Assembly (NCBI GenBank): GCA_002416505.1
Contig: DIAM01000005.1
Span: forward strand, 95,162-159,161
DNA length: 64,000 nt
DNA from: Gammaproteobacteria bacterium UBA5078
GTDB taxonomy: Bacteria > Pseudomonadota > Gammaproteobacteria > Pseudomonadales > Pseudohongiellaceae
Direction of reading: 5' to 3'
A model generated the notes under the pieces. That model saw only the letters and a list, made by a program, of their open reading frames with translations. It was not told the origin of the DNA and searched no databases. Below, piece after piece: positions 33,562 to 43,545 of this stretch. Positions within the stretch are counted from its first letter, which is position 1. Each line of letters opens with the position of its first letter. The translations under genes were made by a program, and so were the position numbers.

Positions 33562-33578
33562 AGAGCCTAAATTCGCAC

Positions 33579-34358
33579 TTAATCTTTAGGTTTGTCTCGA
33601 AAAACTTTATAGCCACTAAACATTGCCGAGATTAGGCCATCGCGCTCTTTCACTTCACTGATTACAACGGCCGCTATATGCCCGAAAATAGCCAACAACA
33701 TTACCCAGAAACCAATCTCGTGTATTTCAATGAACGGGGCTCGAAAGCGGCGCATTGCTGCATAACCCTCCGGATCTAGCATTTCCTTGGCGCCGGGGAC
33801 TAGGCCTTCGAGCTTGCTATGGTCTTCTCCTGCAGCGGTGGCCCACTCCGCAAATTCGTGTCCGAATGGCGGGAAGTAAAGATCCGTTCCCGCCAATACG
33901 AGGCCTGTCACCATTTGGGTAGCAAGCACAAAGAACAGAAGCGCCAACATCAAGCGCGCGGCTGGGTTGTGCCCCCTATAGCTCGGGGCGGCGCCTGCTC
34001 TCACCCCTAGTAACCATTGCTTAAGCCGCCCACCATAGCCGGCCCCGCCAGGTAATATGGCACCCCAACGTGCGTAGGGGCTGCCAATGAAACCCCAGAT
34101 TATTCGCCACAACAGATTCAGGGCGAAGACATAACCGATCCAGGCGTGGAGTATCTTGAGGTCTACCTTGCCCTCACTGCTCACACCTAGGCTTGTGGCG
34201 TTAAGAATAACCGTGCCTACCGCGATCAAGCCCAGCACCGTAATCACGTTGATCCAATGAAACCAGCGCACCCCGCGGTCCCAGACATAATAGCGCTGCA
34301 GGCTCTCCTCCCCATCTACTTGCGACGCCTTTCCTTGCTCATCATTTAACTGTTTCAC
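33579..34358 (-). CDS. Cytochrome b561-domain protein
   Basis: A 259-residue membrane protein with four core helices of the cytochrome b561/NiFe-hydrogenase b-type family. Haem-binding His candidates lie in VRWFHWINVITV, ILHAWIGYVFALNLLWRI, and FIEIHEIGFWVMLLAIFGH. The start is GTG with GGAGA about 9 nt upstream. The family shuttles electrons between the quinone pool and periplasmic partners. Such genes often accompany QseBC-like two-component systems. It is divergent from xseA. Physiological partner unknown. Confidence 0.86.
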   Translation of the reverse strand: MKQLNDEQGKASQVDGEESLQRYYVWDRGVRWFHWINVITVLGLIAVGTVILNATSLGVSSEGKVDLKILHAWIGYVFALNLLWRIIWGFIGSPYARWGAILPGGAGYGGRLKQWLLGVRAGAAPSYRGHNPAARLMLALLFFVLATQMVTGLVLAGTDLYFPPFGHEFAEWATAAGEDHSKLEGLVPGAKEMLDPEGYAAMRRFRAPFIEIHEIGFWVMLLAIFGHIAAVVISEVKERDGLISAMFSGYKVFRDKPKD

Positions 34359-34547
34359 TTTGTCGATTCTCCATTTTGCAGTCGATGTCTTTATCCAAGT
34401 GAGTTTTTACCATAATTCCATCATGGCACGATCACGGGTATATCAATGTTTTAGCTAGTATTGGCAAACGCAGCGTCTTAGCAGTCTTTTAGGGCTCATT
34501 GAGCGCAAGGGTTTGTGCGCCCTCGATCGCTGCTCTATCATGGCGCC

Positions 34548-35933
34548 ATGTCTTACTCGCCCCCAACTCCTGCCCCTCGCGACGTGATCTCCGTCACCAG
34601 CCTCAACCGCATGGCGCGCTCCTTGCTCGAGAATCACTTCGGCAATGTCACGGTCGAGGGGGAGATTTCGAATCTTTCGACGCCAGGCTCCGGGCATTGG
34701 TATTTCACGCTCAAGGACGACGGCTCGCAGATACGCTGTGCGATGTTTCGCAATAGCAATATGAGCGTGCGCTTCCGGCCCCGCGATGGCATGCAGATCA
34801 TCGTGCGCGGCCGCCTCAGCATCTACGAAGGCCGCGGCGACTATCAGCTAATTGCCAGCGGCCTCGAGGAGGCCGGCGATGGCGCCCTGCGCCGCCGCTT
34901 CGAGATGCTCAAGCAGAAACTGTCTGACGAGGGCCTATTCGCTAACGAGCGTAAGCGTGCCATGCCGGAACACGTGCGCCATATCGGCGTGGTGACCTCT
35001 GCCACGGGTGCCGTGATTCGGGATATCGTCAGTGTTCTCGGGCGTCGTTTCCCGGCTATAAAGATTACCCTGCTGCCTGTGCCGGTACAGGGTGTCGAAG
35101 CCGTCGCCGCCATTGTCAAAGCGATCGGTCTTGCTAACCGGCGCAGTAGCGAACTCGCCATAGACGTACTCATCGTCGGGCGTGGTGGCGGCTCGCTAGA
35201 GGATCTGCAGGCTTTCAATGAGGAGGCCGTGGCTAGGGCGATATTCGAGAGCAGGCTGCCCATCGTCAGTGCCGTAGGGCACGAGACCGATTTCACCATC
35301 GCCGATCTCGTGGCAGACTTGCGCGCCCCTACCCCCTCCGCCGCAGCTGAACTGCTCAGCCCCGATCAAGACGAGATGCTCTCGCTATTCGACGGCTATG
35401 GGCAGCTATTTAGCAAAATTATCAGGGAACGCCTACAGCGCTCCTCCCAGCAGTTACTCTGGCTGCTAAAACAACTCAAACACCCCGGCCGACGCCTGCA
35501 GGAACATGCGCAGACACTCGATATGCTGGAGGGGCGGATGCTGCGCGCCATGCGCCAGCAATTGAGCGGCGCCAATCGCGATGTGCGGGAGCTGCAACGT
35601 CGACTGCATACGCGCTCTCCTGTGCATACCCTACAGCAACAGGGCGACCGCCTCGAGTCCACCCTGCAGCGCCTGCACCGAGGAGCCCTACAGAGAATCG
35701 CGAGCCAGAGAGCGCAGCTCGCACAGCTCGCTCGCAGCCTCGATGGCGTTAGCCCTCTCAATACTTTGCAGCGCGGTTATAGTATTAGTTTCGATGCCCA
35801 AGGCGGCGTGGTGCGTGAATTGCCGTCCGTGCAGGTCGGTGACAGCTTGACAACGCGCTTGGCGGACGGCTCAATCAGCAGTGTGGTCACTGGCAAAACG
35901 CCGGGCAAAATCGGTAACAGCATTAGCGAATAG
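34548..35933 (+). CDS. xseA: Exodeoxyribonuclease VII large subunit
   Basis: Large subunit of the ssDNA-specific exonuclease. The start at 34548 gives MSYSPPTPAPRDVISVTSL, where the N-terminal OB-fold begins (VEGEISNLSTPGSGHWYFTLKD). The frame extends 11 codons upstream. The catalytic core shows IGVVTSATGAVIRDI, DVLIVGRGGGSLEDLQAFN and SAVGHETDFTIADLVADLR with the conserved Asp-rich positions. A coiled-coil C-terminal half and a final LQRGYSISFD segment follow. In gammaproteobacteria xseA is normally beside guaB; here other genes separate them. Confidence 0.96.
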   Translation: MSYSPPTPAPRDVISVTSLNRMARSLLENHFGNVTVEGEISNLSTPGSGHWYFTLKDDGSQIRCAMFRNSNMSVRFRPRDGMQIIVRGRLSIYEGRGDYQLIASGLEEAGDGALRRRFEMLKQKLSDEGLFANERKRAMPEHVRHIGVVTSATGAVIRDIVSVLGRRFPAIKITLLPVPVQGVEAVAAIVKAIGLANRRSSELAIDVLIVGRGGGSLEDLQAFNEEAVARAIFESRLPIVSAVGHETDFTIADLVADLRAPTPSAAAELLSPDQDEMLSLFDGYGQLFSKIIRERLQRSSQQLLWLLKQLKHPGRRLQEHAQTLDMLEGRMLRAMRQQLSGANRDVRELQRRLHTRSPVHTLQQQGDRLESTLQRLHRGALQRIASQRAQLAQLARSLDGVSPLNTLQRGYSISFDAQGGVVRELPSVQVGDSLTTRLADGSISSVVTGKTPGKIGNSISE

Positions 35934-35944
35934 GAATTTAGTTT

Positions 35945-36766
35945 ATGCGAAGAATCCTCATATATTGTGTGGCTCTGCTCTGCCCTTTCTTTGCCCATGC
36001 CGTCGAAGTGACGAGTCTTCCTACTGGCGCAAATGTTCCCGGCGGCATCGCCATCATCGATACCGCCATGGCGGCCACGCAGGGCCGCTATCGCAACGAT
36101 AAGATCATGCTCGTGGAATTCGAAGGCGCTCAGTATGCCGTCATCGGCATCCCCTTGAATGCCGCAATCGGAGAACACTCGCTGACCCTCGAGTCTGCCG
36201 ATGGCACACAAGTAAGCCGCTATTTCACCGTGCAAGACAAACTCTATGTCGAGCAGCGACTCACTATTACCAATGAGCGCCAGGTCAATCCAAACAACGA
36301 TGACATGGTGCGCATCAATCGCGAAAGCGCGGAAATGAACGAGGCCTTCTCCCACTGGGATGAGACTCTGCAACCCGTATTCGCAATGCGTGCGCCGGTT
36401 GCTGGAGTGCGCAGCAGCTCATTCGGACTCAAGCGCTTCTTCAATGAGCAACCCCGCGCTCCCCATTCGGGAATGGACATCGCCGCGCCCGAGGGCACGC
36501 CCATCTATGCCCCAGCCCCCGGGGTGGTGCGCTCTACCGGGGAATATTTCTTCAATGGCAATACGATCATTCTGGATCACGGCCACGGCCTGATCAGCCT
36601 GTACTGCCATATGAATACGATCGACGTAGTCCCCGGCACCCGCGTAGAGGCGGGAGAACAGATCGGCAAGGTTGGACAGACCGGCCGCGTCACCGGCCCA
36701 CACCTACACTGGAGCATCAATCTCAATAATGTGCGTGTCGACCCAGCCCTGTTCATTCAAGACTGA
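35945..36766 (+). CDS. Secreted M23-family peptidoglycan endopeptidase
   Basis: A 273-residue protein with signal peptide (ILIYCVALLCPFFAHA). An N-terminal Ig-like adaptor region (about 20-130) precedes an M23/LytM domain. The zinc ligands are in HSGMDIAAPEGTP (H and D) and GPHLHWSINLN (HxH); the third site is YCHMNTI. The metal set appears complete, so an active enzyme is likely. It follows xseA by 11 bp, suggesting co-transcription. A terminator follows. Confidence 0.92.
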   Translation: MRRILIYCVALLCPFFAHAVEVTSLPTGANVPGGIAIIDTAMAATQGRYRNDKIMLVEFEGAQYAVIGIPLNAAIGEHSLTLESADGTQVSRYFTVQDKLYVEQRLTITNERQVNPNNDDMVRINRESAEMNEAFSHWDETLQPVFAMRAPVAGVRSSSFGLKRFFNEQPRAPHSGMDIAAPEGTPIYAPAPGVVRSTGEYFFNGNTIILDHGHGLISLYCHMNTIDVVPGTRVEAGEQIGKVGQTGRVTGPHLHWSINLNNVRVDPALFIQD

Positions 36767-36780
36767 AGATTAAACCTACC

Positions 36781-36809
36781 CCGAAACATCCCCTATTTCG
36801 GCTGTTTTT
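36781..36809 (+). terminator. Intrinsic terminator after the M23 peptidase gene
   Basis: The inverted repeat ccgaaa / tttcgg with a 9-nt loop is followed by ctgttttt. The stem is short, but the T-run on the plus strand and the position 15 bp after the stop codon support termination. Confidence 0.6.
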
Positions 36810-37028
36810 CTAGTCAATCCTCCCGTACATTGGCTACCGCCCAGCTCGATTGCGAGTAGTCGATTATGGCGAATCGCAACACAGCGCAGAACTGTGAGTT
36901 TATGCGCAAAACGCTCATAAAAGTCCGCTCTGCTGGGCCAATAAGCGTCCAAACGAAGACGAATAATGCTATAGATGTTCAGGTGCCTTACGCTTACAGC
37001 GAGGCATTGTCATTCAGAGGGACTACTG

Positions 37029-37364
37029 ATGCCGGGTTTCGAATTATTCTTCCAACTACTCGTTGGCCATGCCTTCGCAGACTTCGTGCTGCAGTCCGAG
37101 GCGATGGGGCGCGGCAAGAATCGCCATAGCGACATCCACCACAACAAGGCTAGCACCTTCCCCCGCTGGTATTATTGGCTCGCTGCGCACTCCCTCGTGC
37201 ACGGCGGCATCGTCTATCTGATCACCAACAGCCTGTTGCTTGGGCTTATCGAAACAGCCTCCCACTGCCTCATCGACTTCAGCAAATGCGAAGGCAAGAT
37301 CGGCATGAATACCGATCAGGGCCTGCACGTCGGCTTCAAGATCGGCTACGTATTCGCCGTTTAA
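37029..37364 (+). CDS. DUF3307 family membrane protein
   Basis: The start at 37029 has GAGGG upstream. The 111-residue product begins PGFELFFQLLVGHAFADFVLQ and continues to WYYWLAAHSLVHGGIVYLIT, ETASHCLIDFSKCEGKI and DQGLHVGFKIGYV. The His/Asp pattern (H-A-F-A-D, H-S-L-V-H-G, H-C-L-I-D) marks the DUF3307 family of small inner-membrane proteins, some found on phages and others chromosomal. Function is unknown; metal binding is only suggested by the conserved His. It lies alone between two terminator-flanked units. Confidence 0.8.
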   Translation: MPGFELFFQLLVGHAFADFVLQSEAMGRGKNRHSDIHHNKASTFPRWYYWLAAHSLVHGGIVYLITNSLLLGLIETASHCLIDFSKCEGKIGMNTDQGLHVGFKIGYVFAV

Positions 37365-37467
37365 GCCTTTCCGCATTGGTTTAATACGCGTTTTCTTTTA
37401 TAGTGTTGGGTCACTTACATCCTAAAAAGGCTCTGACGATCCTGCGTCCGCGCCGAGGCTTCTGGCA

Positions 37468-38163
37468 ATGAACAAGCGTGAAGAACAGCGTAAAATCCGT
37501 GAAGAAAAGCAAAAGTCGGCGCAAAACCGCAATACCAGACAGAAACTGATCGCCAAGGTCGCCACCATCTTATTGGTGCCACTGCTGCTCATCACTATCG
37601 TCTATGCCCTTATGGGCCAAGGCCCTGTCTATGCCCCAGACGAGATTGCCGATGTCGACCACGTGCGGGGCAACCCCGAGGGCGTGAAGATGGTGATCTA
37701 TGCCGATTTTCAATGCCCAGCCTGCGCTACCGAACACAACGTCGTCGCCCAGGCCTGGAATGCCATCAGCAATCGCACACAGATGGTCTTCCGCCACTAC
37801 CCTTTAACAGGCACCCACCCCCATGCGTGGGAGGCGGCCACCTATGCGGAGGCCGCAGGACGCCAAGGCAAGTTCTGGGAGATGTATGATCTATTGTTTA
37901 TCAATCAGGGCTATTGGGCAGGTTTAGGCGCTATCGAGTCCGAGTTCGATGGCTATCTGACGCAGCTGGGACTAGATCTCGAGCAGGCCCACCAAGATAT
38001 CGAGTCCGACGAGCTCATTCAGAAGATTCGCAACGATCAACGCGGCGGCACTCGTGCCGGCGTGCGCTCAACCCCGACCATGTTCCTCGACGGTCGCATA
38101 GTGCCAACCCCGCGCACCGCAGTGGAACTGGTCACCATGATCAACGAGGCGGCGGCCGACTAG
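37468..38163 (+). CDS. Membrane-anchored DsbA-like thioredoxin protein
   Basis: A 231-residue protein with an N-terminal membrane anchor (residues about 30-48). It is followed by a DsbA/BdbD-type thioredoxin fold with the active CPAC motif in YADFQCPACATEHN. The cis-Pro loop is in GVRSTPTMFLDGRIV. The FRHYPL segment is typical of BdbD-like proteins. It is probably a periplasmic oxidant or isomerase for disulfides; substrates are unknown. Its stop codon shares ctag with the stop of the convergent amidotransferase gene. Confidence 0.88.
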   Translation: MNKREEQRKIREEKQKSAQNRNTRQKLIAKVATILLVPLLLITIVYALMGQGPVYAPDEIADVDHVRGNPEGVKMVIYADFQCPACATEHNVVAQAWNAISNRTQMVFRHYPLTGTHPHAWEAATYAEAAGRQGKFWEMYDLLFINQGYWAGLGAIESEFDGYLTQLGLDLEQAHQDIESDELIQKIRNDQRGGTRAGVRSTPTMFLDGRIVPTPRTAVELVTMINEAAAD

Positions 38164-38876
38164 GTTACGCCCGTTAGCAGCGCAAATTCGCGCAGTAGAT
38201 GGGTGGCTTCGGGCGTTTCGAAGACACCCTCTTTGAGCTCATCGATGTCATAGCCCTCCAAGAGCAACTCCTCACGACGCTCCCCCACGTAGCCCCGCAT
38301 GACCTGAGCATCGAACTCCGGATGGAACTGCACGCCCCAAGCATTGTCGCCCAAGCGAAACGCCTGATGCGCATCGTGCACACTCCTAGCCAGCAGTACC
38401 GCGCCCTCAGGCAGCCGCAGCACGGACTGTGAGTGCGTCGTGTGACCAAGGAAACGCTCGGGCATCGCGCCGAACAGGGAGTCTTGCTGCGCCGCAGCCG
38501 TATTGTCGATAGCGACTGTGCCAATCTCCCGGCCCTGCGGATGATAGCCGACCTCTCCTCCACAGGCATGGGCGAGGAGTTGATGGCCATAGCAGATCCC
38601 CAACACTGGCACCGACAAATTCACCGCCTCAGCTAAATACGCAGCACAGCGTTCGCTCCACGGCTCACGATCGGTCACCATCGCCGGAGAGCCTGTGACA
38701 ATCATGCCCGCAATAGTATCGAGTTCGGGCAGTGCCTCTTCTGCGTAGGCATTCACGAGTAACACGCGGCCGCGATCGATCGCCAGGCCACGCATGATCC
38801 AATCTTCGAAGTCTTCACCCGATGCGCGCAGTGCGGGCAGTGTCTGTCCAGTCTTCACAATCAACAACGGTTTCAT
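38160..38876 (-). CDS. Class I glutamine amidotransferase (GMP-synthase-like GATase1)
   Basis: The start at 38876 (MKPLLIVKTG) is the family-like N-terminus; the frame extends 6 codons further. A triad is visible: Cys in LGICYGHQLLAHACGG, His and Glu in GVQFHPEFDAQV. Such stand-alone GATases often deamidate small gamma-glutamyl compounds (PuuD-like). The 238-residue length fits. It is convergent with the DsbA-like gene, overlapping by 4 bp at the stops. Substrate is not evident. Confidence 0.87.
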   Translation of the reverse strand: MKPLLIVKTGQTLPALRASGEDFEDWIMRGLAIDRGRVLLVNAYAEEALPELDTIAGMIVTGSPAMVTDREPWSERCAAYLAEAVNLSVPVLGICYGHQLLAHACGGEVGYHPQGREIGTVAIDNTAAAQQDSLFGAMPERFLGHTTHSQSVLRLPEGAVLLARSVHDAHQAFRLGDNAWGVQFHPEFDAQVMRGYVGERREELLLEGYDIDELKEGVFETPEATHLLREFALLTGVT

Positions 38877-38981
38877 CGTACTGTAGACCCTCAATCTCTC
38901 TTATCTCAGACCCGCGTATTAATAGTATGATTTGGCAAGGCACGCCCCAGAATTACTTACCTAGACTCCCGGAGCATCACC

Positions 38982-39413
38982 ATGAATGCGATCAATAACT
39001 TAATCAACGCCATCGCCGCTAAGTGTCACACGCTGTCTTGGACCCTGCTGCGGGTACTCAGCTCCGCGATGTTTATGACCCATGGCTATGCCAAGCTATT
39101 GGGAGAGAGGCCCCAGCCCTTCCTCGGGGGAATGGATTTTTTCGGCACCGATCTCGGCATCAATATGCTCTGGGTGGCGGGATTCATTGAACTGCTTGGC
39201 GGCGCCTTCATACTGCTCGGCCTGTTCACCCGCACCGCCGCGTTTTTCGCCGCAGTGCTCATGGTGATGGCCTACCTTAGCGCACACGCTGCGTGGTTCC
39301 CCACACTCAACAACGGCGAACTGGCCGCCATGTACTTCCTCGTCTATTTTGCCATCTTCGCAAAAGGCGCAGGCCCCATCAGCCTAGATGCTATGTGGCT
39401 AGGCAAGCGCTAA
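38982..39413 (+). CDS. DoxX-family membrane protein
   Basis: A 143-residue protein with four membrane helices. The N-terminal LLRVLSSAMFMTHGYAKL, the helix pair GGAFILLGLFTRTAAFFAAVL, and the gly/pro-rich ending fit the DoxX family. Members take part in redox or sulfur-linked membrane functions; several are of unknown role. It converges with the nhaC-like gene after 6 bp. Confidence 0.86.
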   Translation: MNAINNLINAIAAKCHTLSWTLLRVLSSAMFMTHGYAKLLGERPQPFLGGMDFFGTDLGINMLWVAGFIELLGGAFILLGLFTRTAAFFAAVLMVMAYLSAHAAWFPTLNNGELAAMYFLVYFAIFAKGAGPISLDAMWLGKR

Positions 39414-39419
39414 GGAGGC

Positions 39420-40898
39420 TCAGTCTTCTAGCTTTGCGATGCGGATCTGCGCCCACGCAAAGAACATGGTCATAAAGGGGCTGATCAGGCAGAACAACGC
39501 CCAGGGCGCATACGACAGAGTTGCCACACCCAGCACTCCGGCGTGGAAAGCACCACAGGTGTTCCATGGCACAAGTACCGATGTAACCGTGCCGCAATCC
39601 TCGAGAGTCCGGCTCAGATTCTGCGGCGCCAAGCCGCGGTCTCTGTAGGCGCTAATAAACATGCGCCCGGGCACCACGACCGCAAGATATTGATCGGATG
39701 CCGAGACATTGGTGAGCAGACACGTGCCACCTGTCGCCGTCACAAGGCCACCGATGCTGCGCACGCGGCTGATCAAAACGCGGGTAATCTTCTGCAAGAA
39801 CCCCGAGGCTTCCATCACGCCACCGAAGGTCATCGCAGCGATGATCAACCAGATCGTGTTGAGCATGCCCGCCATGCCACCGGATTGCAGCAATTCATCG
39901 AGCACGACGTTCTCTGTCGGCAATGCGATCTCGCCATAGATTGCCTGCATAATCACCTGATAGGGTCCACCGAGCTCTTCGCTCAACTCTATGAGTAAGG
40001 GGTATTGCAACACCAGTGCGGCAACCACGCCTAAGAGCATCCCGACGAACAAGGCCGGCAAGGCCGCCACTCGTTTCACGATCAGGAAGATCACCACGAC
40101 AGGAACGAACAATAGCAATGGGCTGAGATTGAAGCGCTCGGCCAACACCGCCTGGGTCTGCGCAGTGGTGGTGTCCTCGACGCTCGGCGTACCGAAGTAA
40201 AAACCAATGAAGAGATACAACACTAGTGTCAGCAAGAAGGAAGGCACACTGGTCATACTCAGGTATCGAATATGGGTAAACAGGTCCACGCCGGTGACAC
40301 CCGAGGCTAAGTTAGTGGTGTCCGATAGCGGCGACATCTTATCGCCAAAATAAGCGCCCGAGACGATCGCGCCCGCGACCAAACCGGGGTTGAAACCGAG
40401 CGAATAACCGATGCTCATCATCGCCACTCCGAGAGTGGCGGAGGTAGACCAGGAGCTGCCGATCACGATCGAGGCAATCGCCGTTAAGATGCAGCAACTC
40501 ACGATGAATATAGCGGGGTTAAATATCTGCAGGCCGTAGTAGATCATCGTGGGCACGATGCCGCCGATCAGCCAAGTACCCACGAGCGCACCAACCATCA
40601 GCAGAATGAGGATCGCCGGTGTCGCTGCTCGAATGTTCTCCAGCATCTTCTCTTGAATGTCGACCCATGGCACTCCGAGGAAGAGGCTGATGCCGCCGGC
40701 GAGTGCTGCGGCGAGAATCAAGGCCGTCTGATTCGCCCCAGAGAGGGAGTCATCGCCATACAAGGCGACGTTCAGTCCGAGCAGGGCAAACAAGGCGAGT
40801 AGTGGCACTAGGGCTAAAAGCAAGGAGCGCTCTGCATGCTCAGGCTTCTCTAGCGGACCTGGCTCTAGGTCCTGTGTCACATTCTCTTGCATGCTCAC
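39420..40898 (-). CDS. NhaC-type Na+/H+ antiporter
   Basis: A 492-residue membrane protein with about 12 helices. Typical NhaC segments are visible: NPAIFIVSCCILTAIASIVI, GSSWSTSATLGVAMMSIG, AGAIVSGAYFGDKMSPLSDT and the second half GGVMEASGFLQKITRVLIS with VSASDQYLAVVVPGRMF. NhaC antiporters exchange Na+ (or other solutes) for H+ or malate/lactate in some members. An intergenic region of 170 bp separates it from the divergent M1 peptidase gene. Confidence 0.9.
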   Translation of the reverse strand: MSMQENVTQDLEPGPLEKPEHAERSLLLALVPLLALFALLGLNVALYGDDSLSGANQTALILAAALAGGISLFLGVPWVDIQEKMLENIRAATPAILILLMVGALVGTWLIGGIVPTMIYYGLQIFNPAIFIVSCCILTAIASIVIGSSWSTSATLGVAMMSIGYSLGFNPGLVAGAIVSGAYFGDKMSPLSDTTNLASGVTGVDLFTHIRYLSMTSVPSFLLTLVLYLFIGFYFGTPSVEDTTTAQTQAVLAERFNLSPLLLFVPVVVIFLIVKRVAALPALFVGMLLGVVAALVLQYPLLIELSEELGGPYQVIMQAIYGEIALPTENVVLDELLQSGGMAGMLNTIWLIIAAMTFGGVMEASGFLQKITRVLISRVRSIGGLVTATGGTCLLTNVSASDQYLAVVVPGRMFISAYRDRGLAPQNLSRTLEDCGTVTSVLVPWNTCGAFHAGVLGVATLSYAPWALFCLISPFMTMFFAWAQIRIAKLED

Positions 40899-41067
40899 TC
40901 TCCGTTCAAAAGATTAGCGCCGGCGCCAAGGCGGCGAACAGCGCCTGATACTAACCCGATAAGGCCCTCAAGAAAACGCCTGTTTAGCGCGAAAAGTGTT
41001 GGGCCAGTAGATTGTTCAGGCTATCATTGCCCCATTCCAGAATACGACCCCACTCAGGAGCCCTGCA

Positions 41068-43545
41068 ATGCGAACGCTATTGTCAAAACGCAAATTATCT
41101 ATCGCGTTTTTAGTCGTCACCCTTACCCCCTTTAGTGCTATTGGCGATACAGTTAAACAGACCAAGGGCGATTTCGAGGACAAATTCCGTCAATTAGATG
41201 AGGCCCTGCCTACGCCCAATACTTGGCGTAATGCGGGCGGTATGCCGGGGCACGAATACTGGCAGCAGAAAGTCGACTATGAGATCTCTGCGGTATTGGA
41301 TGAGACCAACCGACGCCTTACCGGCCGAGAGAGTATTAGCTATCAGAATAACTCTCCCGACACGCTGAGCTATCTCTGGTTACAACTCGACCAGAACATC
41401 TTCCGCAAGGATTCGATGTCCGAGATGAGTGAGGACTTCGGTGGCGCAGGCCGACGCGGCCCCGCGGTTCAGGCGGGCGACGGTGACAGCCCCGCGCGCT
41501 TGAGCCTAGGCGAGTTACGCCGCCAACAGGCCATGGCAGACGTCGAGCTAGGCTATGAAATCAGCGCCGTCGAAGATGGTCGTGGCAATGCCCTGAATCA
41601 CACGATTGTCGGCACGCTCATGCGAGTGGATCTCCCCTCCCCCCTACGCAGCGGACAGAGCACACAGTTCAGTATCGACTTCGCCTTCAATATCACCGAT
41701 GACGATGCGGTCTCTGGTCGCAGCGGCTATGAGCATTTCCCCGACGACGAGCGCGAGGGTGGCAATGACATCTTCCTAATGGCGCAGTGGTTCCCACGCC
41801 TGGCCGCCTATACCGACTACGAGGGCTGGACGAACAAGGAATTCCTCGGCCGTGGCGAGTTCACTCTCGAGTTCGGCGACTACGAGGTCGAGATGACGGT
41901 GCCCGCGGACCACATCGTCTCCTCTACCGGGGTGTTGCAGAACCCCGCCCAGGTGCTCACCTCCGAACAGCGCTCGCGTCTGCGCGAGGCCGAGAATGCG
42001 CCGCGCCCCGTCTTCATCGTCACTGCAGAGGAAGCCCTAGAGAACGAGAAGGAAGGCACGACAGAGACGAAGACCTGGCGCTTCACTGCCGAGAACGTGC
42101 GTGACTTTGCCTGGGCCTCGTCACGCAAATTCATCTGGGATGCCAAGGGTTATCAGCAAGGCGGCGACGTGCGCCCCTTCGTGTTGGCGCAGTCCTTCTA
42201 CCCGAAGGAGGGCGAGCCCCTGTGGTCGACTTATTCCACCGAGTCCGTGATCCATACCCTCGAGGTCTACTCGCGCGTCTCCTTCGACTACCCCTACCCC
42301 ACCGCGCAATCGGTCAACGGGCCGGTCGGCGGCATGGAATACCCAATGATCAGCTTCAACGGGCCGCGCACCACCCTGCAAGACGATGGCTCGCGCACCT
42401 ATTCTCTAGCGGTCAAGCAAGGCCTGATCGGGGTAGTCATCCACGAGGTGGGTCACAACTACTTCCCGATGATCGTCAACTCCGACGAGCGCCAATGGAC
42501 CTGGATGGACGAGGGCCTGAACAGCTATATGGACGGCGTGGCCGGGCGCGAATGGGATCCGGAGATGCCTTGGGGCGTTGAGCCTGCGGACATCACCTCC
42601 TATATGCGCTCGCAGAATCAAGTGCCGATTATGACCCAGTCCGACAGCGTCTTGAACCTAGGCCCCAATGCCTACTCCAAGCCCGCAGTCGCGCTGAACA
42701 TTCTGCGCGAGACGATCATGGGCCGCGAGCTATTCGACTTCGCATTCAAGCAATACGCCAACCTGTGGATGTTCAAACGCCCCACGCCCGCAGACTTCTT
42801 CCGCACCATGGAAGAGGCCTCCGGCGTCGACCTAGACTGGTTCTGGCGCGGCTGGTTCTACACGACCGATCACGTCGACATCTCGCTGGACCGCATCTAT
42901 CAAATGCGACTGGACACCGAGAACCCCGACATCGATAACGCGCGCTCTAGGGAGGAGTGGTTGGACAAGCCCAACTCCTTGTTCGTCGAGCGTAATGCCG
43001 CGGAGGGTCGTCGCACTTGGGTAGAGCGCAATCCCGATGTGCGCGATTTCCACGACGACAACGATATGTTCACGGTCACCAATAAGGAGCGTAACTCCTA
43101 CAACTCCTTCATCGAAGACCTAGACGACTGGGAGCGCAAGGCACTCGAGCGCGCCATCGCCGAAGACAAGAACTACTACGTATTGGAATTCTCCAATCTG
43201 GGCGGACTCGTGATGCCGATCATTCTTGGTATCAGCTATGCCGATGGCAGCAATGAAGAGATGCGTCTGCCCGCCGAGATCTGGCGCCGCGACACGAAGA
43301 TGGTGCGCAAACTTATCGTGACCGACCAAGACATTAGCGAGATTGTGCTCGACCCCCATTGGGAGACTGCCGATGTGGACATCGAGAACAACTACTACCC
43401 GCGCCGCCTTATCCCTTCGCGCGTGGAATCCTACAAGTCTGAGCCTCGCAATGGCTTCTCTTCGCGTGACCTGATGCAAGACATCAAGACCGAGCTCAAG
43501 TCCGAAGATGAAGACGAAGCGGAAGAAGGAGATGAAGAGCTGTGA
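41068..43545 (+). CDS. Secreted M1-family metallopeptidase
   Basis: An 825-residue zinc aminopeptidase-like protein with an N-terminal signal segment (LSIAFLVVTLTPFSAIGD). The gluzincin core is complete: GGMEYPMISF (GXMEN-like exopeptidase loop), HEVGHNYFP (HEXXH) and WMDEGLNSYM (third ligand Glu). A long C-terminal part ends in a very acidic tail (EDEDEAEEGDEEL). Exopeptidase specificity cannot be assigned. The next gene starts inside its stop (GTGA), indicating coupling with a DUF6702 protein. Confidence 0.92.
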   Translation: MRTLLSKRKLSIAFLVVTLTPFSAIGDTVKQTKGDFEDKFRQLDEALPTPNTWRNAGGMPGHEYWQQKVDYEISAVLDETNRRLTGRESISYQNNSPDTLSYLWLQLDQNIFRKDSMSEMSEDFGGAGRRGPAVQAGDGDSPARLSLGELRRQQAMADVELGYEISAVEDGRGNALNHTIVGTLMRVDLPSPLRSGQSTQFSIDFAFNITDDDAVSGRSGYEHFPDDEREGGNDIFLMAQWFPRLAAYTDYEGWTNKEFLGRGEFTLEFGDYEVEMTVPADHIVSSTGVLQNPAQVLTSEQRSRLREAENAPRPVFIVTAEEALENEKEGTTETKTWRFTAENVRDFAWASSRKFIWDAKGYQQGGDVRPFVLAQSFYPKEGEPLWSTYSTESVIHTLEVYSRVSFDYPYPTAQSVNGPVGGMEYPMISFNGPRTTLQDDGSRTYSLAVKQGLIGVVIHEVGHNYFPMIVNSDERQWTWMDEGLNSYMDGVAGREWDPEMPWGVEPADITSYMRSQNQVPIMTQSDSVLNLGPNAYSKPAVALNILRETIMGRELFDFAFKQYANLWMFKRPTPADFFRTMEEASGVDLDWFWRGWFYTTDHVDISLDRIYQMRLDTENPDIDNARSREEWLDKPNSLFVERNAAEGRRTWVERNPDVRDFHDDNDMFTVTNKERNSYNSFIEDLDDWERKALERAIAEDKNYYVLEFSNLGGLVMPIILGISYADGSNEEMRLPAEIWRRDTKMVRKLIVTDQDISEIVLDPHWETADVDIENNYYPRRLIPSRVESYKSEPRNGFSSRDLMQDIKTELKSEDEDEAEEGDEEL